Assembly: GCF_000276665.1 (NCBI RefSeq)
Contig: NW_004955418.1
Location: 3,031,431 to 3,095,430, forward strand
Length of the DNA: 64,000 bases
Reading direction: 5' to 3'
Source: Chinchilla lanigera
Taxonomy: Eukaryota; Chordata; Mammalia; Rodentia; Chinchillidae
The notes beneath the pieces are model-generated. The model saw only the letters and a program-made list of their open reading frames with translations. It was not told where the DNA came from and did not search any database. Of the stretch, positions 11,476 to 23,032 are shown piece by piece; the first letter of the stretch is position 1, and the number at the start of each line of letters is the position of its first letter. The position numbers and the translations under genes are program-made.

Positions 11476-12722
11476 GATGTGACAGCATGATAAGGAAAAT
11501 CAATATTAGTAAAAAGTCTCCCATCAAAGAAAAGTCCAGGCCCAGATGCTTCATTGCTGGGTTCTACCAAACATTTAAACCAGATCTGACACCGATTATC
11601 CTTAAGTTATTCCAAAAATTGCAAGAAGAAGAAATTCTTCCAAACTCATTCTATGAGGCCAGAATATCCGGATAACCAAACCACACAAAAACACAACAGA
11701 AAAAAAGAGAGAGAGAGAGAAAACTATAGGCCACTATCTTTGATCCATAGATGCAAAAAACCTCAACAAAATACTAGCAGATCAAATCCAGCAGCACAAT
11801 AAAAAGATTTGTCACCATGATCAAGTAGGATTTATCCGTGTGGTGTAAGATGGGTTCACCAGATGTGACATTCCACATCAACAACGTGAAGAATAAAAAC
11901 CATATGATCACCTCAATAAATAATGGAAAGAGCATTTGATAAAATTCAATTTCCCTTCATGGTAAAAACGATGAACAAATTAGGTATAGGAAGAATGTAC
12001 CTCAACATAATGAATTCCATTTATAATAAGCCAACAGCCAGTTTATACCAAGCAAGAGGAAGCCGAAAGCTTGCTCTCTAATAGTTGGCACAAGACAAGG
12101 CTGCCCACTTTCAGTTCATTTATTTATCAGAGTGCTGGAAATCCTAGAGCAGTCAGCTAAGAAGAAAGGACATTCAACTTGGAAAAGTCAAATTTTCAGT
12201 ATTTTCAGATGGCATGAATTTATATACAAAAAACCTCAAGGATTCCACTGAAAGTCTAACACAACTAAGAAATCCAGCAAAGCTGGAGGATACAAAATAA
12301 ACACAGAAAAATCATAGCATTGTGGTATGTCAGTAGTGAATTATCTGAAATAGAAATCAAGAAATCTCATTTACCATAACTATTTAAAAAGTGTCTGGGA
12401 ATAAATTTAACTAAAGATGTGGAAGATGTTTACATTTAAAATTATTTAAAAAATTGATGAAAGAAATGGAAAGACATCCCATGTTCATGGATCAAAAGAA
12501 TCTCTGTTAAAATGTCCATTCAAAGCAATTTACAGATTCAAGGCAATTTAGAGATTCAGTGCAATCTCTATCAAAATGCCAATGACACTTTCCATAGACC
12601 TAGAAAAAAAACCCTTAAGATTTGTATGGAACCACAAAAATCCCTGAGTAGCCAAAGCTATCTTGTACAAAAAGAACAAAGCAGGAGACATTACACTACC
12701 TGACTTTAAAATATACTACAAT
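11476..12722 (+). mobile_element. LINE-1 ORF2 remnant
   Basis: 'ccaggcccagatgcttcatt' with 'gctgggttctaccaaacatt' marks the start of the L1 reverse-transcriptase region (frame 11487-11675: ...RPRCFIAGFYQTFKPDL). 'aagacaaggctgcccacttt' at about 12090 is the remnant of the RQGCPL motif. 12500-12720 is the later ORF2 part. Many stops and indels make it a pseudogene. Confidence 0.85.
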
Positions 12723-12724
12723 GA

Positions 12725-12773
12725 AGCATGCAAGAGTCCCTGGGTTCAGTACCCAGCACAGTAGCGCGCGCGC

Positions 12774-12816
<43 letters not shown>

Positions 12817-12960
12817 TCAAAACAATGCAGGTGTGTGGCATAAGCTTGTAATTTCGGCACTCAGGAGGTTGAGGCAGGAGGACTGTGAGTTTGAAGTCAT
12901 CCTAGGCTACATAGCAAGTTCAAGAATGTACTGGTTTTAAAAAACCAGCAACACAAACAA
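12725..12960 (+). mobile_element. SINE cluster with (CG)n/(CA)n repeat, inside an L1
   Basis: 12728-12763 is an ID-like end (TCCCTGGGTTCAGTACCCAG). It is followed by an alternating purine-pyrimidine tract, CG-rich then (CA)n, at 12764-12815, and a B1-like unit at 12829-12945 (TTGAGGCAGGAGGACTGTGA). L1 sequence resumes after about 12962, so the cluster inserted into or sits between L1 parts. Confidence 0.7.
12764..12815. repeat. (CG/TG)n-(CA)n dinucleotide tract
   Basis: About 26 bp of alternating G and C followed by about 26 bp of CA. Fully alternating purine-pyrimidine DNA of this kind can adopt the Z form under supercoiling (established property); activity here is unknown. Confidence 0.9.
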
Positions 12961-12961
12961 A

Positions 12962-14465
12962 CAAAATTCCCCAGCATAGTATTGTGATAAAAATGGACAG
13001 CCTGATGAGAGAATAAAGAGAATAAAGAGTTTAGAAATAAACTTATGCATCTACAGCTAATTGATCTTTGACATTAGTGCTAAAAACATGCATTAAGAAA
13101 GGTCATTCTTTACAACCAATAATGCTGGGACATTTGGACATCCATATGTAAGTGGATGAAACACATCCCTTTCTCTCACCTGTGGAAGAAATTAGTCCAA
13201 TCCAAAATGGATTAATCCTTTAAAAAAAAGCAACTGAAACTGTAAAACTGCTAGAAGAAAACAAGGAAAACACTTTAGGACATTGAAATGGGCAAAGTTT
13301 TTTTTTTTTTTTTTAAAGAAGATCCAAAAGCACAGAAAACAAAGCCAAAAATAGACAAGTTAACATCAAACTGAAAAGCTTTTACACAGTAAAGGGAAAA
13401 ACAGCAAGGAAACAACCTACAGTAAGGAAGAAAACGCTTGGAAACTGCATTTGGCCAGAGTTTGATATCCAGAATATATGAAAGCTCCAAAAACTCCGTA
13501 GTATAAGGACAATTACCTCATCTGAAAATAAGCAATAGATCTGAATAGATATTTCTCAAAAGAAGACATACAAATGGGCAAAGGGATATAAAAAAACCTT
13601 AATATCACCATCACTGGGGAAATGCAGTTTAAAACTGCTGTGAGCTGTCACCTTATCCTAGTAGGAATGGCCATGTTCAAAAACACTAACGTGTTTGTGA
13701 GGGGAGCAAAGGGAACCCTTGCAGACTGTTAGTATAAATGTAAGCTAGAGTACTCATTATGGAAAACAGAATGGAGGTTCCTCAAAAACTTAAAGGTGGA
13801 AGTCCCCTATGACCTGTCCATCTCACTCCTGGGTATACTGTATATCCAAAGAAAGGGAATCACTAGGTGAAAGAGATATCTGCACTCTTAGTCACAAAAA
13901 CCAAAGAAATAGGAGCAGTGTGAATACCCATCAAGTGATAGACGTATAAAAAAGTGGGGTACTTGTACCCCAAGGAATATGATTCAGCCATAATAAAGAA
14001 GGAAACTGTCATTTGCAGTAACCTGGATGGAACTGGCAGTCATTGTGTTAGGTGAAAGAAACCAGAGACAGACAGAGAAGTACCACACAGTCTCATTCAC
14101 GTGGAGTCTAAGAAAGTTGATCTCGTTGAAGTTGGAAGTACAGTGGTGGCTGCCAGAGGCTGGGGAAGGTAGAAAGCAGGGATGGGGAGAGGTTGATCAG
14201 TGGGTACAAAGTTACAGTTAGACAGAAGCAAGAAGTCCTGGGGTGCTGCTGTACAGGGAACATAGACAACAGTAATATCCTGTGCATCTCAAAATGCTTG
14301 AAAGTGTTTTGAAAGCTTAACCATAAATAATAAATGCTTGAGGTGATAGATATGTTTACCTTGATTAAACATTGTATAATATACACATGTATTAAAATAT
14401 CAAACATTACCACATTAGTATGTAAAGTTTTTGTTTTTTGTGTATCAGTTAAAAATAAGTTTAAA
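12962..14465 (+). mobile_element. LINE-1 ORF2 3' end and 3'UTR remnant
   Basis: 'gaaatgcagtttaaaactgc', 'ggaatatgattcagccataa' (13976-13996) and 'tcattcacgtggagtctaag' are in L1 order. A 3'UTR and a T/A-rich end near 14440-14465 follow. It is more diverged than the 8.8-kb copy and may be an older L1 subfamily than the 11.5-12.7 kb part. Confidence 0.75.
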
Positions 14466-14583
14466 AACTTCAAGTATAAAACACGTAAGAGAAATTTTTG
14501 CGGGGGAAATAGACGATATGCAAACATGTCTCACTGCTAACAAGTTATTTCACATATTTTTATGGAGGTGATAAATCACTATT

Positions 14584-14728
14584 GCTGGACATGGTGGTGC
14601 ACATCTGTAATCCCAGCACTGGGGAGGCTGAGGCAGGAGGATTGCCACAAGTTCAAGACCAGCCTGAACTACATAGCAAGATCCTATCTCAAAAATCCAA
14701 TCAATCAATCAATCAATCAAACAATCAA
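14584..14728 (+). mobile_element. B1 SINE with (CAAT)n tail
   Basis: GGACATGGTGGTGCACATCT, then the GCTGAGGCAGGAGGATTGCC core and CTACATAGCAAGATCCTATC end. The tail has become a tetranucleotide repeat (CAATCAATCAAT) at 14697-14728. Confidence 0.88.
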
Positions 14729-17339
14729 TCAGTTTGCTATGGTATTTCATTACATTGAATACATTTGACAGTAACAAAACAGTTTCACTTTAAAATGTCA
14801 ATACTTGCTGTTACAAATTACATCCATTGATAATATTTAAATGTTTGATGAAAATGTTAGATATCCTAGATTCCTACACTGAGGTCCATAACTTTTCAAA
14901 ATTCTTTTATAGTAACTGCATGTGTGCAAAATTTAAGGACCATTGAGTTAAGAACTGTTAGATGTGAGCTCAACCATAGAAACAGATAAAATAAAATTTC
15001 CCAATTTCCTTCAAGCCTTTTGAAAGCTATCCTTACATACTATTATATATGTGCTTCATATTTGTCTTTTTCTTTAAGTACTATCACAGTTGCATCAGAT
15101 AAAAACCTCTAAAGTAGTCAGTGATCTAGCATTCCCTGAACCAGCTATAGGTCAGATTTGGACAGATCTTCTGCCCTAGTCCAAAAGAGCTAAGTCTGTG
15201 GAGTTTGGGAGAAGGTGGCCAGAAGAGCTTTGGTGTGTATGGCTCTAAACTGTGTGTCACCGATGGAAGGGTAGGGACTGGGAGTTACAGTCAGGGTGGG
15301 ATGGAAGCATTTATTCAACTCTGTTCCCTCAAGTTGTGTCCTTACATCACAGGAAGAAAAAGCTGGTGTCCAAGTGCCGCTGACATCTCTTGGTTCCAGT
15401 CAAACATTTGCAGATAGGTGTTATCGCTGGCCTGAGAGGGGGTGAGGGAATATGGTGCCTTCTGCCTCAGCACCCTGGTGGTCCAGTCCCTCCATCACTG
15501 GTATAGATTCCAGGTCTTCAGGCAAAGCCTCATGGATGTTCTCCTCTGAGCAAGCAGATGCTGTCCCAGGCTCACACATGCCTTTTCCTATTCTGACCCA
15601 TGGGAAGAGAGTCTGTGGCTGCCTCTCACATGATATTTGAACATCTGTAGTTCTGGCCAAGGAAGAGGAAGAATTGCTTTTGTGTCCATCCAACTGACAC
15701 CTCCACATTGATCACGCCCGTGATGAAAGCAGAAGGATCCGGGAGAATGTTGGGTGGGGGAGGGGAAATTGGGAGCAGACCAGCTAGGGAAAGCATCTTT
15801 CATGCTTAGCCGTATTTCCTCAGCATCTTTCCCGGCCACACCCATCTCTGTCATTCACTGTGCAGCTTGTTAGCAGAATTCCATGTCTAATGTTGCAGTT
15901 GACATGTAGCGTATCCGTGATTTAAGTCTGTATATTGTGTTAAAGAGGCAATTGTGCTGAAACTGCATTCTTGGGACTTTGAAGGGAGAAAGAAAAGCTA
16001 GGGTCTGGGCCTCTTTGGAATGAATGAGCCCGCGATAGGCATTTGACCTTTCACTCTAGCTATTGGACATAGAAACATTTTTATTTTCCAGATTGTATGT
16101 TTTAATTTTCTTTGTTCCATAATTTAATGAGTGTATATTCTGCCAAATATAAAATCTTCCACAATGGTAGGGAAAAGATGCATAAGTTTTCCTCCTGACC
16201 ATTTTTCTGTTGGACTCTACTTTGTATTGTTAGAAAGTTATATTTTGCTAATTTGCTGTGCTCTTCATTTTTTCTATAGTACTCAGTCTAAACTTGGTGA
16301 CACTAAGGCTGACGTGTATTTTCAATTATTAGCTCATTCCTCATGAAAGTCACATTTCTTCAGGTAGTTTGTACTAGATTAGATAATAGAAACCAGATGG
16401 CTTTTCACTGAAATCTAATAATCTCTTATGTTGGAGCTAGTTATAATCTGTCCTGATCATTTGTCTTAAACATTAGATATATTACTTATTTTAAAGGTTT
16501 GGGGAAAAATAAAATGTGATTAAGGCAAAATTTAAGCTGAATGTTTACACATTTATATTTGAGGGTGTTTTAAAAGAAATTATTATATAGCACAAACCTC
16601 CTTCATGCATCAGCTGTGTGTCCCTTTCCAGGGCTGTTGGAATTAGATAGTCACACTTGCCACAGAAACACTTCTGTGTTTTAATGTCACCTCTTCACTT
16701 TCCCCTCCCACTCTGTAAATTAATAGCAATGACAATATTTAAGTAACATCCCAGAGTTCATTTAGGCTGACAAAGGTCGATCGAGCTACTAATTTCCTAC
16801 AACCCATAATACCGTGTGAATGCAAAGTTTATCTGTGGTTGAAAATGCATGTGTACTTACCGCCACGTCTTGACTTCACAAGAGGATTTTTAAGAATTGT
16901 TCCCAAATCAAGTAGCTAAACAGGGAAAGTTGATGCTGTTTCTGACATCCACTCTTCCTGAAGGGAAGGGTCGCTTAACGCAAAGGCACTAAAACATAAA
17001 TAGACTGTAACCACAGAAAGCCCAGAGTGGTCTGATGCACGCTGGCAGGAAGCATTTGGATGTAGTGAGTTAAAAGCTAACAGAGGTGACCTGGGAGCGC
17101 TGGACGCTGGCGCTGCAGTTCTGTGAAGACTGTGGGGAGGGTGGGGGCCCGGAGTCAGCTCTAATGCCGCCAGTCCAGAAACACGCATCGTAGGCTGTGG
17201 GCTCGATTTGGTGCGTTAATAAACTATAGCAGTCCCTTGATAAACTTGCTCTCCCAAGTATGCCCTGAGTCTTGAAATAAAGCCCTTTGTCTCTTTCATG
17301 TGAACAATATGTAAAATGAATTGACACTCTTGGCTAAAC
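14729..17339. other. Non-coding DNA, no gene seen
   Basis: About 2.6 kb without a clear young repeat. Overlapping chance frames at 15.4-15.9 kb on both strands lack splice sites in phase or family motifs. Around 17210-17300 there are polyadenylation-like AATAAA motifs that could be the end of an old LTR; not supported enough to call. Confidence 0.4.
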
Positions 17340-17342
17340 CTA

Positions 17343-17508
17343 AGTGGTACTTGCTAGGCAAGTACTCTGAACTACATCTCCAGCCGTTTTTATTTTTTGA
17401 GGCAAGGTCTTGCTAAATTGTCCAGGCTGGCTTTAAACTTGTGATCATCCTGCCTTAACCTCCTAAGTAGCTGGGATTACAGCTGTGTGTACCTCTGTGC
17501 CCAATCGG
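17343..17508 (-). mobile_element. B1-ID composite SINE, diverged
   Basis: Reverse ID part at 17343-17386 (ACTTGCTAGGCAAGTACTCT ... CATCTCCAGCCG) joined by a T-rich linker to a reverse B1 at 17394-17507 (GTCCAGGCTGGCTTTAAACT ... AGTAGCTGGGATTACAGCTG). On the minus strand the order is B1 then ID, as in other composites of this window. Confidence 0.75.
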
Positions 17509-17532
17509 AAGGCTTCTAATGAAGCTTTAAGC

Positions 17533-17739
17533 CAGTGATAGTGAACCTTTTAGAGACTTTTGAGTGCCCAAACTTCAACCCAAATGCCACTTATTGCAAA
17601 GTGCGGACACTGCAATTAAACCTGAATGCCTAGGTTTTAGTTTAGAAAAACAACTCGTGCATTAAAAGAAAAACACAATAATAGAGCTTGCAGTGATACA
17701 AACAGCTGCGGCACGCGTGCCATAGATCTGCCACCACTG
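17533..17739. mobile_element. Non-autonomous hAT-type DNA transposon (MITE), 207 bp
   Basis: Begins CAGTGATAGTGAACCTTTTA and ends GATCTGCCACCACTG; the end reverse complement starts CAGTGGTGGCAGATCTATGG, giving imperfect terminal inverted repeats. The flanking 8-mers CTTTAAGC (17525-17532) and CTCTCAGC (17740-17747) match at 6 of 8, the target-site length of hAT elements. The interior encodes no transposase. From memory it resembles mammalian hAT MITE families with termini CAGTGATGGCGAACCT; the exact family needs a database search. Confidence 0.75.
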
Positions 17740-17929
17740 CTCTCAGCAAGAGCCCCGACCTGTAGGGTACAAGGCTGCCAGTCTTGACATCTCATGTACT
17801 ACCATGTGCAGCGTTTTTGCCTAGTTTTGTTTTTTGTCTTACTGTTCACACTTGCTAACCATGGTATCATCCTACATTTTTCTTTCTAGTGGGATAAAGT
17901 GATAGAAACAGAAACACATCTTTTCTAAT

Positions 17930-17990
17930 GATAGACCTTTTCTGAGCACCTTCCATGTGCAAGTCACAGTACTGGCAGGTAGGAAAGAGC
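17930..17990 (-). repeat. Short L2/MIR-like remnant
   Basis: 'tctgagcaccttccatgtgc' and 'aagtcacagtactggcaggt' recall an old interspersed segment seen again at 10.7 and 33.1 kb. Low certainty. Confidence 0.35.
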
Positions 17991-19480
17991 ACAATGATGT
18001 AGCCTTCATTTTTTGAAGACTTGAAGGCCTTGTTAAATTTTTAAGTTTTTAAATAAAACTGTAATTTAAAAATTATAATTTAGCTTTTGTTGCATATATT
18101 CTTTTTGAAATATATTTGTAATAATCCATATTTCTGGATATTTTAAGTGAGGAACACCTATTAAGCTTTATCTAAAAGATAAAGAATTGTCCCAAATAGG
18201 TTGACTTGTGAAGTGTAGGAAAATTGCCCTCAATGTTTTAATTCTCGAAGTGGGTGGTAGTTCCATAGTAGGTTGCTTTGTTAACAAGTTTACATATGTG
18301 TTATGTTGTTTTCTGTATGTCTGTTATGATTTACATTGAAAAAGGCATGGGGGAAGGATTTCTCCACCTCAGAATGTCTCCTGGAGTGAAGCCTGAAACT
18401 CCATTGTTCCTGGATAATTGTTTTAGTTCATTTTTGGTCTCTCTTCTCCACCTCTATAAAAAGGAACTATTCTGTGGCACATGATACATGAAAACATGAG
18501 TCTTAGAAGGATGGGTTTGTCAGATCGCTGTTCTCGGTAGCGTAGGAGCCTGAGCTAATGCAGAAGAGATGATTCCAAAAGGTGGTATTATGTGGGAAGA
18601 TAAGCTTAAGGAAACAGTCAAATAATGGAAAGTCAGTAGACCTGAATAATGTGTAACCTAAGTTCTCACCTTTCCAGGTTGCAGGAATCAAATATCCTAA
18701 GTTTACTGAATTGATTAACTTCTCAGATGGTATGACAAATATCTCACTAATATGAGTCAGTTAGGAAGATGGTTAAAATATAGCATTCTGAAAGTATAGT
18801 TATTAATTTTAAGGTTTTATAAGTAGTGACGTAAAGAAAGCTAATAAATATTGTCTTGTTAGGGCTGCTTAAAGTTAGCATATAAATATTATATGAAGGG
18901 ATAGTTTAGAAGAATTCCCCAAAAATTAATGCTGTTTAGTGTTTCTCCCACGTAGTCTTCTTTTCTTAGTAAAGCTTTAAAAAACCCAGGCTTGTCTAGG
19001 TAGCATAGTTATGGAGTAGGAGGATACATATGTACTGTATGTAAAAATGGTGAGTTTAGTTTACCGTTTTGAATTTAAAAAACAGGAATTGGATTGTGTT
19101 ACTGATGATACCTGATCTCATTTATGCTGTGTTTTGGAGCTGTATGGCTGTTATGTTAGTAAATTAGTCTTGAAAGTTACATAGTATATTGTCAGAGTCT
19201 GGCCTTACTGTTTTTGAGTATAGGTGTGAGTGAGCATACATGTTTTTTCTTTTTCTTTTCTTTTTTTTTTTCTGAAATTCTTTTGGAAAACCATGTGGTG
19301 TTTCACCTTAATAATTATAATTTAGATATTATGAGTAACCAAACATAGGTTTCTTTAATAAAACATATTGCATAGTTTATAATTTTCCTATTTAAAAATG
19401 TTATTTAGGTTTCTTTTATTTTAAAGATGAAAAATAAAAATAACAATAAAACAGAGTTTCAAAACAGCCCAGTAGAGGGT
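17991..19480. other. AT-rich non-coding DNA, no gene seen
   Basis: No convincing exon, RNA gene or young repeat. Frames near 18278-18690 are on opposite strands over the same bases and look random. Confidence 0.45.
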
Positions 19481-20876
19481 CACAATAATTAATACATTGC
19501 ATATTATTATCTTTGTAGTATTCAGAGTACAACATATAGGCATGAAACCTTAGCACAAACCTTTCTTTTCAATGAACTAAGAGAAACTAGCTGTATAACT
19601 ATCTTAACTATCTTGTATACAAATGTATATTCCTTCCTTTCCCCATCATGGTTTGTTTTTTTTTGTTGTTGTTGAAATGTTTCTTCCCAGTTCACAATAT
19701 CTATTCTAGATTATGGATCTTATTTACTCATTCAGTTTCTCACACTAGTGAGACAATATGATGTTTACACATGTGGGTCTGATTTATTTCACTTATGAGT
19801 ATGATCTTGAGTTGCATCCATATACCTATAAAAGTCTCCAGTTTATCCTTCTTTATCGCTGAGTAGTACTCCATTGTATTAAAAAACACACATCTTTTTT
19901 TATCCATTCTTTGGTTGATGAGCATTTAGGTTGTTTCCAAGATACAGCTATTACAAATTGTGCTGCTGTGAACATGGGTGCACATATATCTCTGTGGTAT
20001 GATGTTTTCAGTTCTTCTGGGAAGATAGCCAGAAGGGGAATAGCTGGGTTGAATGGGACCTCTAAATCTTAGTTTTTAAAGAAATCTCCACACTGATTTC
20101 CAGTGGTTGCACTAGTCTGCACTCCCACCAACAGTGGAGAAAGGTTCCTTTTTCCTCACAGCCCCACAAGCGTTTGTTATTGGTTAACTTCTTGATGATA
20201 GCCATTTTTTCTGGGGTGAGATAGAATCTCAGTATTGTTTTAATTTGCATCTCTTGAATGACTAATGGTGTTGAACATTTTTTTCATATGTTTATTTGCC
20301 TTTTGTATTCCTTCATCTGGTAGGTATGTATTTATCTCAGATGCCCATTTTTGGATTGGGTCTTTGAATTTGGGGGTCTGATTTTTTCAGTTCTTTATAT
20401 GTTCTAGATGTAAGTCCTTTGAGAGCCAACTGGCTATAATTTTTTTCCACTCTGGGTTGTCTTTTCCCTCTGTTGGTGATTTCTTTTGTTGTGCAAAAGC
20501 TTTTTAATAAGGTGAGATCCAATTTATTGATTCTATATAGTATTTCCCTTGCAATCTGGGTTTTGTTCATGAAGTCTCTACATATACATATGTCTTTGAG
20601 ATTTCTACCTATTTTCTCTTCCAGTAAATTTAGTATTTCTGTTTTAATATTGAGATCTTTGATCCATTTTAACTTTAGTTTAGTGCATGGTGATAGATAT
20701 GGGTCTAGTTTTAGTCTTTAGCATGTGGAAAGCCAGTTTTTCCAGCATCATTTATTAAAAAGACTGTCTTTCTTGCAGTGAATATATTTGGCCCCTTTGT
20801 CAAAGATAAGGTGGCTGAGTGTGTTTGGGGTTGCATCTGCATCTTCTATTCTGTTCCAGTGATCCTCAGGCATGGT

Positions 20877-20917
20877 TTTTTTTTTTTTTTTTTTTTTTTT
20901 GTTGTTGTTTTTTTTTC
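20877..20917. repeat. Poly-T / TTG tract inside the L1
   Basis: A run of T with GTTGTTG interruptions within L1 ORF2 sequence (poly-A on the L1 sense strand). This is not an L1 end; it probably expanded in place or is the relic of a lost insertion tail. Confidence 0.8.
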
Positions 20918-21499
20918 TTTGCAAATACCATGGTGATTTTTATTACAGTGGCTTTGTAGTATAATTCCAGGTCTGGAATTGTGATGCCCCTTGACTTGCT
21001 TTTGGTGCCCAGAATTGCTTTTGCTATTCTGGGTCTCTTTTGGTTCCAAATGAATTTTAGGAATGTTTTTTCTAGATCTATGAGGTATGCTTATGGTATT
21101 TTGATTGGAATTGCATTAAATCTATATTGCAGTTTTGGGAATAGGGCCATTTTCACTATGTTGGTTCTTCCTATCCTTGAGCAAGGGACATCATTCCATT
21201 TTCTGATATCCTCTTTGATCTCCTTTTTTAGGGTACTATAAATTTCACTGTAGAGATCTTTTACATACTTTGTGAATTGATTCCTAAATATTTCATTGTT
21301 TTAGATGCTATTATAAAGGGTGTATTTTCCCTGATCTCTCTCTGTATTGCTTGTGCATGAGGGCTATTGATTTTTGAGTGTTGAGTTTGTATTCCATACT
21401 CTACTGAATTTGGGTATTAAATCTAGAAATCTTTTGATGGAGTGTTTGGGGTCTTCTATGTAGAGTATTATGTCATCTGCAAATAATTATAATTTAACT

Positions 21500-21608
21500 T
21501 CTTCCTTTCCTTTTTTTCTTTCCTTTTTTTTTTTGATACCAGGAATCAAACTGAGGTCCTTGTGCTTGCCAGGCAAGCACTGTGCCACTGAGCTATATCC
21601 CCAGCCCC
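21500..21608 (-). mobile_element. ID SINE inserted in the L1
   Basis: T/C-rich tail, then GATACCAGGAATCAAACTGA, TGCTTGCCAGGCAAGCACTG and GAGCTATATCCCCAGCCCCT. L1 sequence resumes on both sides (acttcttcctttcc / ttccattcatatct), so the ID is younger than the L1. Confidence 0.88.
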
Positions 21609-22868
21609 TTCCATTCATATCTTTGTCACTTTTATTTCTTTCTCTTATCTAATTGCCCTGGCTAATGCTTCCAGAACTGTATTGAATAGGAGTGGTGGGC
21701 ATCCTTGTCTTGTTCCTGATTTTAGAGTGAAAGCTTTCAGTTTTTGACCATTTAATATGATGTTAGCTGTTGGTTTTTCATAGATGGCTTTTATAAGATT
21801 GAGGTAAAGACCATCTATTCCAGGTTTCTGCAGGGTTTTTATCCTGAATGGGTGTTGAACTTTGTCAGATGCTTTTTCCACATCTGGTGAGATGGTCATG
21901 TGATTCTTATCTTTACTTCTGTTAATGTGATGTATTACACGTGTTGACTGGTGCATATTGAACTATCCCAGCATCCCTGGGGTGAATCCTGCTTGGTCCT
22001 GGTGTGTGATCTTCTTGGTGATTTGCCGCATTCTGTTTGCCAGCATCTTATTAAGGAATTTTGCATCTATGTTCATTAGGGAAGTTGGCCTGTAGTTTCC
22101 TTTTTTGGTTGGGTTCTGCTCTTATTTTGGAATCAGGGTAATACTTGCTTCCAGGAATGACTTTGATGGTATTGCTTTCCTTTCAATTTCCTGAAAGAGT
22201 TTCAGCAGTAGTGGCTTTAGTGCTTCTCCACATTTCTTGTAGAATTCAACAGTAAATCCATCAGTGCCTGAGATTTTCTTTGTTGATAAATTTTTAAGTA
22301 CATTTTCAATTTCATTGATAATGGGTTATTTAGAATTTTTGTATCTTCTTGATTTAGTTTTTGCAATTTGATTGTGTCTGGGAATCTATCCGTTTCTTCT
22401 GTGTTTTCCATCGTATTACAATGTAGGTTCTCATAGTAGGTATTGATGATCTCCTGGATTTCTGTGGGCTTCATTGTGACTTCCGCCTTTTCACTCCTCA
22501 TTCCTTGAATTTGTGTTTTTTCTTTCCTCTTTTTGATGAGATTGGCTAATGGTTTATCAGTTCTATTTATTCTTTCAAAAAGCTAACTTTTTTATTCATT
22601 GATTCTTTGCATTGTTTTCTTAGTCTCTATTGCATTAATTTCTGCTCTTTGTAATTTCCTTCCTTCTACAAGCTTTGGGTTTTGTTTCTTCTTCTTTTCC
22701 TAGAAGTTTGAGGTTCAACATTAGGTTGTTTATTTGAGCTTACTCTGTTTTTCTGATATGTGAGTTCATCACTGTAAATTTCCTGGTAGGACTGCTTTCA
22801 TTGTGTCTCATAAGTTTCAGCATGTTGTGTGTTTGTTTATATGTTTCTGTCTTAATGTCTTCATTTTG

Positions 22869-23019
22869 TTTTTGTCGTTTTGAGACAAGGTTTCACTATG
22901 CAGTTCAGGCTGGCCTTGAACTCACTTTGTAGCCCAGGCTGGACTCAAACTTGCAGCAGTCCTCCTGCTTCAGCCTCCCAAATGCTGGGATTACAGGCGT
23001 GCACCACCACACCCTGCAG
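22869..23019 (-). mobile_element. B1 SINE with 13-bp target-site duplication
   Basis: Reverse B1 (TTTTGAGACAAGGTTTCACT ... GGGATTACAGGCGTGCACCA) with the internal duplication of the CAGGCTGG block. TGTCTTCATTTTG flanks it at 22856-22868 and 23020-23032 exactly, so it inserted into the surrounding L1-derived DNA. Confidence 0.92.
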
Positions 23020-23032
23020 TGTCTTCATTTTG

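Larger units (their letters stand above)
19490..22855 (-). mobile_element. LINE-1, long 3' part with broken ORF2
   Basis: On the minus strand ORF2 fragments stand in the right order. 22501-22217 is the linker before the reverse transcriptase (EIQEIINTYYENLHCN). 21956-21645 is the reverse transcriptase with GTRQGCPP and an [14 protein letters not shown] end. 20570-20337 holds IAREILYRINKLDLTLLKSF and 19925-19740 holds TMEYYSAIKKDK. The 3'UTR reaches about 19490. Frameshifts and stops separate the parts. A minus-strand ID (21500-21607) sits inside, a long T run interrupts it at 20877-20915, and a B1 follows at 22869. Confidence 0.92.

Noticed and set aside
17210..17300. Two AATAAA motifs as the 3' end of a gene or LTR
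   Set aside because: No upstream coding sequence and no matching LTR boundaries could be identified.
19455..19480. CTCF-like CCAGTAGAGGGTC
   Set aside because: One core mismatch (T for C) at an important position, next to the L1 3' end; weaker than the two reported sites.
21645..21956. Reverse-transcriptase frame as a functional gene
   Set aside because: It is a piece of L1 ORF2 separated by stops and frameshifts from the rest, with SINEs inserted.
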